Counted from the first letter of the stretch, positions 12,601 to 27,300 are shown. The stretch: 64,000 nt of DNA from Ilex aquifolium (GCA_951799425.1 OX637391.1:50625069-50689068); one strand, 5' to 3'. The notes: a model not told the origin generated them from the letters alone. A program made the numbers and translations.

Positions 12601-15360
12601 CGGTTTCTTCCACACATCTGAAGGAGATACTTCATCCCATCTGCTAGATAAAGGCGAATTGTACTCATCACCTTCATCTAGAGATCTTCCCAATCATTTG
12701 CAGACATCTTTTCAGGTTTCTTCGTTTTTCTTCGAACGCCTTCACCAATCCTTGCTGCACCAACAGATCCTTAACTCTTATCAGACATAACCTGAAATTT
12801 CCAGTGCCATCAGATTTCACAACTTTGTACTTGGCCAATAAAGAATTCCTTGCCATTGTGTCGAGTAACCAACAACTCTGATACCAATTTGTTGTGAACG
12901 TGTAATATGGTGAACAATCAAGAAGAAAAAAAAAAAGAACACAAGATTTATGTGGCTCGAAAGAAATCCTACCTACATCCATAAGAACGACTTTTATTTA
13001 TTATTGTTATATTAGAATTCCAAGAGTTATAACATATTTATAGGCACCAGTTAATAACCCTAACTCTGGTTCAATTAGGAAACCTAGTACTAGTAAATTT
13101 GATAAATCAATTCTTGGTAAACTTCCTAACTTACCAAATTCTGGTAAAACTCATCTACCAGAAATACATTGGAAAACATTGGCAATCCACATGTACCCAT
13201 TTCTAGCTGCGGGGTATTCTTGCATTCCCCAACCTATTGTTCGACCCTAGCAACCAAAATAGTATTACCGCTGAACTGCCCCATTGACTTTTGGCAGGAT
13301 ACACATCCCTATCTAAAAGCAAAACTAAATAGACAGTATTTGCATTAAAGTTAGCAGGCCTAGTGAATATGAGTCACTCATTATTCTCAATACTCTCGCT
13401 ACTGTAGGGTCAGATGTACACGCACTCCACATGTAGAGAGGCTGGGGAAACAAATAAATTTGAGTGTTGCTGGGAAAATAAATCACCATGGATGATGTCA
13501 GAGGTCTCCCAAGTAGAATTCTCTTTCAGCATCACTGGCAGAAAGTCTAGACTCAATTTGGTAATAATTGTTTCTCTTAGTTTGAGAAACACCAGCAATT
13601 TTTGATTCTCTTGCTCCGAGTGTGAAATAAGCCTAGAGTAGATAAATATATTAATCTGGTCTGCCTTTCCAAGGAGGTTTCTTGAATTCAAGATAAGAAT
13701 TGGTAATCAGATCTAGTTGGTCAGTCGGCCTGACCAGTTTTCTTGAGTTCATCAGTTCTTGAAGGTTGTGGGGGCAACACCACCACATCAATATTAAGTC
13801 TTTCTACATGGAAATGTAGAATTATGCAAACCTTTGGAAGCATTATGTAGCGAAATTTAAAGAGTCTGACATGAGAAGTTCCAGTATTTTCTTTTAAATT
13901 GACCCAGTCAAACACTGTTGAGGATATCTGAAGATAAATGTCCTTTTTTTGGATTAGAAGTTCATTAGTTATGGATAAATGGCTTTTTTCCCAAAGGTGT
14001 ACTTCAAAAATAATTATAATTCAGGGAAGGCATTGGAGTTTCCTGACTGTTCTCTATGGTTACTTGTTTCTACTTGGTTATGTAGCTGACACCTCTGAGC
14101 AGTGTACTTAGCTCCTTCCCTCCCCACCACCTGTATTTCTCACTCTTTGTGGATGGTTTTAGTGTAAAGAATGTAACAATGCTCTTTTTATTTGAACCAA
14201 ATGAAGTTTTGGAATAGGGGTGCTGCTAGTACTGAGGTTTTACATTGTTTGTTTGTGATAACATAGCTTTGTGTTATACACTTTCAAATTTGCAGGAAAG
14301 ATGGATTGCTAGCATTTGTGGAGAACTTTGTTAAGGACCACTTCTTACCGACAATGTTTGTAGAATACAGAAAAGGCGTGCAGCAAGCCATATCAAGCAA
14401 GTTCTATAAACTATTACATTTTCAGTCGGTCAATATCAATTGTTTAAATTTATTTTTGTCCACTTGCTATTTATTAGTTCTTAAATGTAAGGATGAACAT
14501 GTATTGTCTTCCAATTATTCATTTAAAGGCAGAGCCAGATTAGCTCTATCTGGGATGTTCTCTCAGGTTACATGATCAATGATTAATTGTTTTAAGGTGC
14601 TGGTAACCCATCCATGCTACATGGGTGCTTGGTCTGATACGAACACATGTTTGGCACTTTGATCTCTACAACCTTAATATGTTGATGTAGTTATTGACAC
14701 AAACATTAATGGCAGTAAAACCACAAAAGCCATATCAAAATGGTTAAAAGAAAAAGGGAAAATAATAGAGCATCAATGTCATGTTGGCTACCTGCTTGTG
14801 GAGAATGGGGACGATGCCATATATCATATGTTTTTCTTCCATATGATGTGTGCAAACTCACAATATGAGGAAATTGACAGGAGGACAATGCAACATATAA
14901 TGCGTGAAAACTTAGAAAATGAGCATTTATATTTCCACAGGATGTGTACCAGCTCAAAAAATGAGGACGCGTAAGTTGACACCAGTTTTATAGTATTTGA
15001 TGTGTGCTAGCTCAGAAAATGAGGTCATGAAAGTTCAGTTGATGCCTAACACATATCAGCATATTTGTAGCTATATGCAGGACAGATAAGAAACTAGATT
15101 GCATGCTTGGTTGAGACATTGTGCTTGTTCTTGGAATGATTAATTGACAGATCGTTAATCATAAAGGACTGTCCATGTTTATATTATAGAATTGGTGTGC
15201 CATGGAAACTGATTCCAAAATTTTTGCTGTAGGTCCAGCTGCATTTCGCCCAAGAGCACATGCAGCTGCTATTTATATGCCGCTGGTTGAGAAGGGGCGA
15301 CCTGTCTTACAAGGACTTTTGGCTATAGATTTCTTAGCGAAAGAGGTATGCTTTAATCTC

Positions 15361-15396
<36 letters not shown>

Positions 15397-18300
15397 TTTA
15401 ATCTGTAATGCTATAAAATTGCAGTTTGACTTATGCTTAGCCTTTGTAGTAAGCAGAGTCTGGCTATAGTGCATTATTTATTAGAAATTTTGGATTGGAA
15501 TGATATGGATAGTGGAGTACCACTTTCATTATTTTGATCTACTAATACGTTTCCGATCTCATTAATTTTCTTGCTTCTAATACCATGCTTAATTATCAGA
15601 ATTACTCCTGTGTCAGAATTTTTTAAGCTTTGCATTTTAAACAACATGTCTCTTGCACTAGGTACTTGGTTGGGCTCAAGCAATGCCCAAATTTTCTGGT
15701 GATCTTGTGAAGTACGTACAAACTTTCCTTGAACGAACATATGAAAGATGCCGGACTTCATACATGGAGGCATGGATATTTCTCTGGTTCCTTTTTTTCG
15801 AACTTGTAGCATTGTTTCTATCATTTCATCGTCGGATAGTTGCATCATCCCCTATGTTTGCTCTAGTTTTTGGGTTCATTTGTCTTCTTGTGTAAATATA
15901 ATTACACTTGAATATGTATAAAGCAGGAAGCGATTACCAAAGACTTAGTTTACCAAAAAAGCTTTAGATGGCTTGTAGAAAAAATGAGAAAGAAAATAAA
16001 AACCCATAGTTCTTTTGCACGATTCACATAGATCAAGACTAAGTAACAAATCCATTATTTTCCTTTGTACTATAGCACTGAGCAACAAAGTTATTAGCTG
16101 TAGAAAACCAAACCACTAGTTGAAATCTTTAATGAGAAAAGGGAAGAAAAATAAGTTTCTGACTCCAATGTTTTGAGAAACTTTGAGATAAGGCATAAGT
16201 ACGGTACGGGTGATCTGTTATGATTTTTATGGAAAGTGTCCTACATCTGCAACAAGGATTTGTCCCACATATTTTGCCATGGTAGGGTGACATTTTATTT
16301 ATTGTAAATAAGTATTTTAGCTTCAGTTTATCATTTGGCAGCATAGCAATATAGCATATTCCATGCTGTCAAGGTATGTAAGTTTTATTCCTAATTGCCA
16401 TAAATCTGTCCAACAAATTGTCACTAAAGTAGGAGGGTGGGCAATTATGCTATCATATAATATAAAGTTGCAAATTTTGATTAATTTTAATATTTTAAAT
16501 TAAGCTCTACTTGTTTCTTTTTTTAATTTCGATATAGATTTTTACTTGGGGACCCTTGCCAGCCAATGGGCTTCTGCCATTTTGTCTTCTTTTGCGAAAA
16601 TCTTTAATTCTACCATGCTTCTTTCTCTATCTCCACCTTTAGCTTTCTTATATAATTTCCATGAGGTGGGGAAAATATATATTTTTTCAAATACACCATC
16701 GCTAAAACATTATGTTTCCTCTTCTTGGTAAGAAGGTCGCCAATATCTTAAGCTGTTAAGCAAAAACTAATATTACAAATTTAAAATGGTACCCTGTACC
16801 CCTGGTGTTGCAGGAGCAGGACCTTAATTAAATGTGTGTTACCCTTTTATTTACTGCGAGTAAAATAATCTCAAGAAATAGATCAAAGGAAGGCCATTGA
16901 GAGTAGAAAGAATGCAAGAAAGATGAATCTCCACGCTCTAAATCAAGAAAATTTGCTGTCGTAGTCTAATATAAAGGTCTAGGCATCATGCCTAGTGTTT
17001 TAGGTTTTAAACCCAAAAGAAGGTACATCAGACATTTTAGTGGATGGAATCTTCTTCTGGCAATACTCCAAACATAAACTGATATGTAAGTAGAGGACTA
17101 TTGGTTGGAGGTGTTGGTCCTCAAGTAAAATTGGTGACCAAGTAATTTTTGGAAGCAATGTGAAACTGAAGACTTGGATGTTTGTTTGGACCTACTAAAC
17201 CCATCGAACCTTGTCCAAAACCTATTGTTAAGCTACAATACCAAGCCTGTCATGAGAGCTTACTTTACAGTTCTTAAACAAAGTCAGAAAAGACTCCTAG
17301 GAGCAAAAATTCAATAAGTTACATACTACTACAATTCTACAAAGCCTATTTCATTAAACTATAACAAAGAGTGTAAAATTCTTTAAAAAATTCAGCTCTC
17401 TTGTGTTTCTTGTCAAGTTGAGCCAAATTTTATTTTCTTTAAATTTCTTCTTCCTCAGTTATTCTGTGGCCTGATTATCTTGCCTTCTTATTACCCATAA
17501 CTCACTGAAATTTCATGAAATCCAACATGCATTTTACTTGGCAATCCCTTGTGAAAAACGAATGCATCACATGGCACCCTTAGAATTTGTGGTAACGCCA
17601 TTTCATCTATTTTTCCTTTGTTCTCACGTCCTTGTCGTCCTTAGATTCGAATTAAATTGGTTGTGCTAATTTTGTAGATGATTCCCATTCATTCTTTCGT
17701 ACTTGATTATCCATTATTTCTAGGTAATTAAAACTGGTGTCTTTTGGACATGCATTTACCATTGGTTTACCTCTCCCTCAACTTTTCAGTACACTAAAGT
17801 GACATCATGCTCATAGATTTACCCCCCCCAAAAAATTGAGTATAGAGTTGCCGCTAAATACTATGGATTACTTCCCTGACTGGACATGTAATTAAGTAGT
17901 TGTTTACTATTGGAAACGGCAAAATATATTTGTTCTTTGAAAATGACTTTAACCGAAGGGGTTTTCTCTCTCGCTCATAGAGTTACTCATGAAAGATTTG
18001 TCTATAAAGAAAGAAATATAGATTGTAGAGGACTCATGGTAAAAGTATATGTTTTTATAATGACAAACAAACAACAAGAAAGCGAATAAAGAAATGAAAG
18101 TAAAAGTAGAGAAAAGGCTCAATGCATGTGAATTATCTGTCTACAATAGTATTTAAATGGGTTTTTTAGGGGTGAATATTTAGAAGATGGCATTTTTTCG
18201 GTAAAAAGCACTTGTATTTTGCAAACATCCTGTGGTTTCGCTAAATTTTCCCTTCCTTATTATAGTTAAATATTTTTCCTGGGTAATATATCAGGCAGTT

Positions 18301-21300
18301 CTGGAGAAGCAAAGTTATATGCTCATTGGGAGGCATGATGTTGAGAACCTGATGCGAGTTGATCCGGCCAGTGCATGCTTACCAAATTCACTTGGCCTGG
18401 GTAACATGGAATTCAATGCTTCTGATGCTGAATCTGCGGAGGTTGAGATGGACATGAGTGAGTTATTGCTAAATTTGCGTCCAATCAAGCAGGTATCTAT
18501 ATCATTGGAGGCTATTGTGTGTTGTTACCTGCCGGGATTTTTGTTCTTTCCTGCGAGCAGGCTGTTATTACTTTCTTCACCATATTTATGGCCCACTAGG
18601 TTTTGTGGTCACTCCAATGTCCCCAGAAATAGAAGTTTTGTACTAATGATACCTTAATTGCACATTTTTTGCCGTTTCTATCCTGCAGGAGAATCTAATC
18701 CGTGATGATAACAAACTTATTTTGTTGGCATCCCTAAGTGATTCGTTGGAGTATGTTGCAGATTCAATAGAAAGGCAAGTTCTCTCATCATGTTGCAGTC
18801 GTAAACTTGCACCGGATTCACTTTTTGTGAAGATTGATTTGGTGGATAATGCTCACACGAGGACAGATGTTTAGGTCATGCTGTTAATATTATCTGTCAG
18901 AACCTCTAAAAGACGATTCTGTGCTACGAAATTGATTCATTTGTTTATGTGTCTCCATATTCCTGTACTTAATTCACACATGATGTATTATTAAAACAAG
19001 GAAATTGGCATGTATATAAATTAGGCTGCCAGATCTGAGTAAACATCTCATGGGAAAAAATGCATTACCAATTCTTTTGCTCCACATATATTTAGACAAT
19101 TGTTGAAAAAGGCACGTTGGGCTGGGAAGTTTTCTATTATTATTGTCATGATATTTGCTTTTAGCAGTTTTTGCTTTCACTCGCTCTCATATCAATTGGG
19201 ACATATTGGCAAAGTGTCAGTCTCATAGTGTATCACCAGAATAAAGAACAAATTTAGCAGCCTTCCAGTTTACCTTCTGTTTCATTTTTATTCAGTCTCT
19301 TTGGACGTATGGATAAGACTGCATAAATCTGACCCTCCCCAGATTGCTTGGCAATGGTGGAGCCTCCTCGTGCACTGAGCTGTCATGTTATGGCTTGAGT
19401 CCTGCCTGCATCTTACGCCTTCATATCAATTCATAGGTTGGCTGCAAGAAAACATTAGTGGGCAGATTATTGAACGGCCCGATGGCATCTCATGTTACTT
19501 TCGGTCAATGAACTGCAAGCACTCTTGAATTGGCACTGTCTGACTGTTTAACTTTGGGAGTTGTAGGGATACTTATTTGCGACCCTCTTGTTACCATTTA
19601 TGCTGCTATGCCTAGCTTTGCAAAGTATTTTCATCTTAGGCACCTGTTGCTTAGTGGCCAATTCTTTCTTACTGTGCATTGGAGTGCATTTATTGAATGT
19701 TAAACTCTCGTCATTGTGTGCTGTATCTTTCATATAGGAGGTGCTAATGTTAACCGTGATGTGTGACTCTTAGATAACATCACATTACTGATATTTTCCT
19801 TTTGAAAATATGTATTTATACATGATTGATGTTAATCTAATGTTCTGCTCATATGGGGTTTTGCTAACCCCATTTTCCATTATTTTCTTAATCATCTTCA
19901 AGGTATCTAGTTTTACAGTAGTAAATAATTTTTTTGACAAATGTACTGACATGGTTCCCAAAAATACACTACTTACCTTCACCTGATCACATATACTAAA
20001 CTATATGCTGTGGTAGTGAGGTGAGATGCATATATAATTTCTCTGGAACTTACACTTCTGCTTGCATCAACTTTTAGGCTCATTATAACACAATATGTAG
20101 ATTTAGATACGGTGGCTAATAACCAAATCAAACCAAGTCTTATGTCCCAATCATTTAGGATCGGTTATATGAGTCCGTCTTCGCCATTCATTTCGATCAT
20201 GCGCTATACGCTCATCTAAGTTAAATATTTTCATATATTTACTTATTATTTCGTTCAATGTTAATTTATGTCTACCCATACTTCTAATACCATTAATAGC
20301 AATTCTCTCACTTTTTTGAACTGGTGCCTCTATCGGCCTTCGTTGAACATGACCACAATCTTAATCTATTATCTCTTAACTTATCCCCAATTGGAGCTAT
20401 TCCTACCATTTCTCTAATATGGTCATTTCGTATTCTATTATTTCTAGTTTTTCCACACATCCACCTTAGCATTCTCATTTCCGCTACACTCATTTTGGCA
20501 CTATGTTGTTTCCTAGTTGCCCAACATTCTGTCCCATACAACATTGTTGTCCTTATAACTGTTCGGTAAAACTTACCTTTCAATTTTATTAGTATTCTTC
20601 TATCACATAATATGCTAGAGGCTTTCCTCCATTTAAGTCAACCGGCGTTGATTCTATGAATTACATAATCTCCAATCTCTCCATCATTTTTAATGATCGA
20701 TCTTAGATATCTAAATTGTTTATTCGTTGGTATTTCTTGATTTTCAATCTTAACTTTTTCACTATGTCTACTTCTTCTATTACTAAAATTACATTGCATA
20801 TCTTCTATGAGTTACTTCTTCTATTTCTTGATTCTTCTATATCTCATGCAATAAACAGGCTCGGAAAGACATCCACAAGAGCATCTAATCAAGGGGAAGA
20901 AAATGGCATGCAGAAACCTCCTCATCATACTCGAACAAGAAGTACACCTAAGGACTTGGCATCATATGCTGAAGAGTATAGAAAACTGGCTATTGACTGC
21001 TTGAAGGTTTTACGCATAGAGATGCAATTGGAGACAATTTTCCATATGCAGGTTTGTGACATACATGTTAATCATTTGTCAAAACGGATGTGATTACGCA
21101 ATGTTAAATTTGCAATTGAGTTTGCATTGAATTTAACAGGAAATGACGAGTAGGGAATACTTGGAGGACCAAGATGCAGAGGAGCCCGATGATTTTGTAA
21201 TTTCGTTAACTGCTCAGGTCAGTGGCGTTGTCTTTTGGTTTGATCAACAAGTACGAGAGACCATGTTTTATTTTTTTGGGATAAAAAAAGAATATTATTG

Positions 21301-24300
21301 AGGAAGGGAAGAGAGAAAAGAGTTACATTATGGAGTACAAGATATCCTCTAAAAAGAGAAAAAACAGAGCAAATTACTAATAAAAATCCAAGTGGATGTG
21401 GTCCATAATTGAGCGACGAACAAAAATCTACCTCGAAGGAAATCTAATGGAAGAGAAGAACAGATAATCATTTTAAATAATGGTAACAGCCACGGTAGCA
21501 GTGACACTGTAATGGATGAGGAATGTAATGAATATAAGGTAACGGGGAGGAAACCATAGGCATGAATTTTTTCTGTTCACACCTCCCTCTAAAACTGAGT
21601 GGATGCACCATTTAACTCCAATTCATAGAAGAATAGATTTTTAGTGATTTATAATATCTTTTTTTTCCTCATCAATATATGATTTTGACATGTTAAATGA
21701 ATTTATATTATTTTCAAAGTTGATTATGCAGTGAAACCCAACCTAATCTGATGCTTCAAGAAACCAATAGAATGTTAAGATCTCATGGCCTAAAAAACCA
21801 GTAGGGAATTGACATGTCAACGTCTCCTGGCCTAAATGGACATCATCAACATACTCCAACTTATGGTGGCCTAAATGTCTATCACCAACATACTCCAAAA
21901 TATGCCAACTTGATTGATCAGCCCTTTCTTATTCCACCACCACACTGATCGCCACTCTCACTTTCTTTCCTAACCTCTCACACCCTGTGAAGCATGGGTG
22001 TTTCACACCAAGGTTGCAGCATCCTTATTAGATTGGATGCAGATACGCCTCAACTACTAAGTGTATGTCTCACATAATCTTAAAATATATAATATTTTAA
22101 TCTTTCATATATACTAGATATACTGAGGATGCACACCTGATACATTTAGGATGCGCGGAGATATGTCGGTGCAAAATATATTAATTTAGTATATTCTGTT
22201 GATGTAAATAAAGTAAGTATTTGATTCAACAAAAACTATGAGAATTCTTGTACAAGTAAAAAAATATAATTTTGACCAAAAAATGGATGGCCTATTCAGT
22301 ATATTATGTTATTGAACATGCCCCTCTTATGACTTCTCATCACACTCAAATTTGAAGTGACATATTTAGAAAGTGAAAGCAAGAGACCGACCAGAATATC
22401 TTAGGATCTCCTTCAATTCCATTTTCTTTAAGGTCTATATTATTCCCTATCATTGTGATAGTTCATGGAATCAAATTTTCATATCTTCTCCATTCTTGCA
22501 TCCATAGATTACACGTCGGGATGAAGAAATGGCTCCTTTTGTTGCCGGATCAAAGCGGAATTATATATTTGGAGGCATATGCAGTGTTGCATCAAATGCA
22601 TCAATTAAGGTTTGGATGTCACAAATTTTCACTTGCTTATATTTCAGGTTTCAACAGAATTTTTTTCAGGAACCAGTCATGTTCCTCTTATTCATTTCTA
22701 AACCAAGAGACTGTGAAATGTCTTATTAGGCTTTGGCTGATATGAAATCCATCAACCTTTTTGGGGTTCAACAGATATGTCGGAATTCAATTGCACTGGA
22801 ACAGGTTAATTTTTTTTCACTTTTCTTGTGTTTCTTGTTGCAAATATGTCTCAATCGTGCAAGTTATTGTTTTCTTTCACTAATTGACATTCGATTAGAC
22901 AAGCGAATATGTCTCATGTTTGTTCTCACTAAAATTGGAAAGAATCTTTTATTGTTTTATTGACACATCGGTAAGCAAAAAACACAAGGAAATCACCGTT
23001 CCCTCGTGTAAACACTCACGCTCTGATACACAAATAAAATAAGAGAAGAACTCTAAAAATATTACTGATTCTCAAACTTTGAATATCTCAAATGATTATA
23101 CAAGGGCCCTTTTTATAAGGCTCAAGGAAAATTTCTACCATCTTCCAACTACCTAATTAAATGCATCTTTCAACTACTTACATTAATACTTTTACCATCT
23201 CCCAACTATGAAGTACGAACATTCTCAAGAAGGTGATGTGTCCGTGTCGGACACCGACATTCTTCGGACACTCTCGGATACGTGTTCGATACTCTTTTAT
23301 CCTTGTTCATAATTAAATGATAAAATTTTAATTTCGGATACGTGTCCGATACTTCTTTGGTGACGTGTCTACCACTTCTTTAAACCGTGTCTACTACTAA
23401 ATAATAAACATGTGTTGACATGTGATTAATAAGCTTAAAAGTTTGACCATTAAGTATCTTATGCTATGAGAGGACATATAATTACCAAGACTAGACATGT
23501 TATAGTTGTACTTAAAATATAATAATAAAAACAAAAGATATATAAAAAATTTAGAAAAGAACAATCATTTAAAGTATATATCTATAATACACGTCTAAGA
23601 AAAAATTGATAATTATTTATTATTATGATGTTAGTGTAAATATCCACACTAAATGACTAGAGATAACATTTACTTATCATAAAATATTGAATTTTTTATG
23701 AATAATATATCACTATCACTATATTTGTGATCAATTATATAATTTTATATATAAAAACATAATTATCTATAATGTGTCTCCAACGTGTCTGTGTCCTACT
23801 TTTTTTTATATTTGTCGTGTTTGTGTATCCGTGTCCGTGTCCGTGTCGTAAAATACATCAACTATCTCTCAACTACCTTATTTAATACATCACTAAAAAT
23901 TTCTACCCAAGAAATTACTATAAATTGGGCTAAGTAATGACATCTTATTTGAGGCACGTTAACTATTGGGCTCACAAAATAATATAAGGTTCATTCTTGT
24001 TCTACGTCAAACCCTCACTCTTGAAAAAACTCGCAATCGGGTTATTATTGTATGCATGGTTCAAGGTATTGGCCGAGTCCGATACGACTCGGCCGAGTCG
24101 TATTTGACTCGGCCCCCTCCGATACGATAACGGTACACGTTACGCAAAAATCACGAGTCTCACATGAATCGGTCGTGACTCGGTTATAACTCGGTGGAAT
24201 CGGCTTGACTCAGGGTAATATCGGCGTAACTCAGACGAGTCATACCGGACTCGAACAGATATGATAAAATTCTTCCAAAATTGAAAGACAAAATGTAAAA

Positions 24301-27300
24301 AAAGACCAAAGTAGAGAAGAAAGAAGGATAAAAAATCAAGCAAAAAATGGGACTCAGATTTGCAGAAGACATACCTTAAAATTGAAGGCAAAACTGTTTT
24401 TCTTCTAATTTTTTCATTCGCACAACAATCAACAGGTTTTGTTCTTCCATTTCTTCTTTTTCTTCTTCGCATTAAAAGACCCAGTATCACGATCGCAGAT
24501 CAATTGCAGAAACCCTAGGTTGCTCGACCAACATCATCGATCGCAGTCGAAGTCTCGACCAGCATCACCGATCGCAGTCGAAGTCTCTCTCTCTCTCTCT
24601 CTCGTCTGAGAGTATCAAACCCACAATGGCAAGCCGAGTGACCCAGTCCATTAAATACTATTTGACTGTGGTTAATTTATTAAAGTGTGGTTAATTTATT
24701 TTACTTAGAGTGGTTAATTTATTAACATAGTGGTTAATTTATTTTATTTGTGGCTAATTGGTTTTTGGGTTCATTTTTTGCCCAAGTTTACTTAGATTAA
24801 ATTTACTATTTAATAAATCATTAAAATATTTAATGTAATAGTTAGATATTTAGATTATTTATTTTTTAAATAAATATTTGAAATATTCTATTTTAATTCA
24901 AATGCTAAATTATTAACCTTATGGTGGAAATTATCCCAATTTATATTATCTTAGAGACAATAATAATGATGATATTTCTTTAGTGTTTACCTTAAACATT
25001 CATAATGATAATTATTTTCGGTAGCGTACTTATGTTTCATTTTAATTATTTTTAATGTGTTTTTGGATATATTGTAGACATATGATGCATGAATGATAAT
25101 GTTTATATTTTTAGAATTTTTCATAAATTTTTTAAATTTTTTTGGAACTTTTATCTAGCATTTTGAGCGTATCGGCCGATACCGTGACTTTGAACCATGA
25201 TTGTATAAGATAACTCGATACGTCTATGTTTGTCTGTTTCTGCTTTATATCTAAGATTGATTTCTTCTAGTACCTATTCACTAAAAGTTGTTTGCATATT
25301 CAATTGTAACTTCAAAAAAGAGTCATCCTTATTTTTTCCTTCATCGGCAAATTCTATTTTTACAAATTAAACTTTAGTTGTGTCCTCCTCATTCTCAATG
25401 CCTTCAAACTATGCAATATCGTCAATTATTTTTCCGTCAATTGTTAGATAGAATAATATGTAGGATCAAAATAGCCAACAATGTTGTTGACAATGGTTGT
25501 CCCATGATGTAACTTCTTTTATTGTTTCACATTGTTACTATTCACGTCACCTAGAAAAGCTTCTTGGCTGTCACATGTGTCATTACGTGTTATATCTCAA
25601 TTAATATCGTCTTCGACTTCTTCACCTTCATTAGATTCTGTAATAGGTGCTGCTTAGTTAGGTATATGGCAAAAAATTGTCTCAAATTGTAGACAAGATT
25701 ACAATCTCGAATAGGTTGAACATGAGTTTTATTGTCGTTCGGCACCCTATCTTGATTGGGATCCTTGTTTGGATTCAACATCAACTGGGCAACCATAGTT
25801 CGCAGTTTCTGCAAAGACTGTTGACACTGTTGGAATTGTTTTTGTTGATGAAAATCCAAAAATTCAGTTCTTTGAGAGAGCCGTTATCCCATGATCACCG
25901 TCATGGAAAAAGTTGTCACCACTTAGTTGATTAGCAATCAAGCCAGATCAGTCAAAACTCTGATACCAATTGACATAACGGTAAGTGAAGGACATAAGGA
26001 AATCATTGTTCTCGCGTGCAAAGAACACTCACACTCTGATTACATAGAGAAAATAAGAGAAGAGCTTTAAAAATATTGTTGACACTCAAACTTTGGATGT
26101 CTTAATGGGTTATATAGGGACCCTTTTTATAGGGCTCAAGGAAAGCTTCTACTATCTTCTAGCCACCTAATTAAATGTATTTTTCAACTACTTACATTAA
26201 TATTTTTACCATCTCTCAATTCCTTTTTATAGGGCTCAAGAAAAGCTTCTACTATCTTCCAATCACCTAATTAAATGCATTTTTCAACTACTTACATTAA
26301 TATTTTTACCATCTCTCAATTTAATGCATTTTTCAAATACCTCGACCATCTCGCAACTACTTTTTTTAATACATCACTAGAAACTTGTACCCAATAAACT
26401 ACTATAAATTGGGCTAAGTAATGACTTTTTATTTAAGAGACATTGACTGTTGGTCTAACAAAATAATGAAAATATAAGGTTCTTTCTTGTTTTACATCAG
26501 TTATCTTGCAAAATTGACCGTCGATGTTCCATTCTATGTACTAGCTCCCATGATAGTTGGTACACACAAAAAAGGGCTCTAACTGGAACATGGGAAAAAC
26601 TGAATGCTCTGATATGAACCCAGGTGTTGCCCATTGGTATGCGGGTGCTGCAGTGACCTAGGCACCGAGCAAGCACCAAAAATTTTAGTCTCTATTGATC
26701 ACTTTTTTTTTGCCTTCTGGCTGAGCTCATAACACTCAACCAGCATACCAGTCATTGTTGACCCTAAACAATTGCACTTATCGATAACGGTGCATGTCTT
26801 ATGAATATGAAAGGAACGTGGATATTATTTATGTTAAGGGAGCTTGTATCCCACATCGAATAATTAGGACCACCTAGATTAGTATATATACTTGAGGGGC
26901 CACTCCACTTATAGGCAATTGGTTTTGGGTTGAATGCTCTAACAATTTTTACTCTACTATGTTGAATATTTGTGCATTTCATTATATATCCTAAAACTAC
27001 ATAACTCATTATAATTTTTATCAAAAATCGTTGTAGGCTCTGGCTGCTATCCCATCAATTGACAGTGAAGCTGTACAGTTGAGGTTAGATCGTGTTCGGA
27101 CTTACTATGAACTGTTAAATATGCCATTTGAGGTAAGTCATCTGAGCCATGCTTTACCTTCATGTTGTCACCTTTTTTTTTTTGGACGGATTCGTATTGC
27201 CACTTCAAAAAAGTAAAAACAAAGTTAATAGAACATTTATGTTGTCATCGGAAGGTCACTATGGTTAAATGTTTGCAGGCATTGCTTGCCTTTATTACGG

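Larger units (their letters stand above)
9156..13180 (-). mobile_element. Degenerate Ty1/Copia retrotransposon, 3'-truncated
   Basis: Read on the minus strand: an LTR at about 12890-13180, a primer-binding site (tRNA-Met type, plus-strand complement at 12876-12887), then gag, protease, integrase and RT remnants. Gag shows LVQQGLVKAF near 12700 and a CCHC knuckle near 12120-12165 (CFNCNKRGHMKREC). GAG-pre-integrase is at 11514-11846, the integrase core at 10752-11018, and RT at 9376-10114 including YVDD at about 9650-9665. Homology stops near 9210 within the RT/RNase H junction. RNase H, polypurine tract and 3' LTR are missing. Stops and frameshifts separate all blocks. It lies antisense in SEC8 intron 3920-14295. 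Confidence 0.88.
22961..26499 (-). mobile_element. Non-autonomous LTR retroelement with two nested MITEs
   Basis: The right (5') LTR is 25971-26499 and the left (3') LTR is 22961-24009; both start tgaca and end catca/cgtca on the plus strand. The primer-binding complement ctctgataccaa is at 25958-25969. Flanks are tttat and gttat (4 of 5 bases match as a target duplication). A MITE of about 640 bp (23206-23849) interrupts the left LTR and another (24055-25199) interrupts the internal region. The right LTR carries a 100 bp tandem duplication. Without the nested insertions the interior is about 0.8 kb and encodes only a Gln-rich frame (25590-25859) that I do not recognise. It is antisense in SEC8 intron 22805-27036. 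Confidence 0.82.

Noticed and set aside
14815-15035. Degenerate tandem repeat (gatgtgt..ctca.aa.atgagg, three times)
   Set aside because: Similarity is short and patchy; not enough to call a repeat array or an element.
25590-25859. Gln-rich minus-strand frame as a gag gene
   Set aside because: Located correctly after the primer-binding site but lacks a zinc knuckle or recognisable gag motif; 89 codons only.
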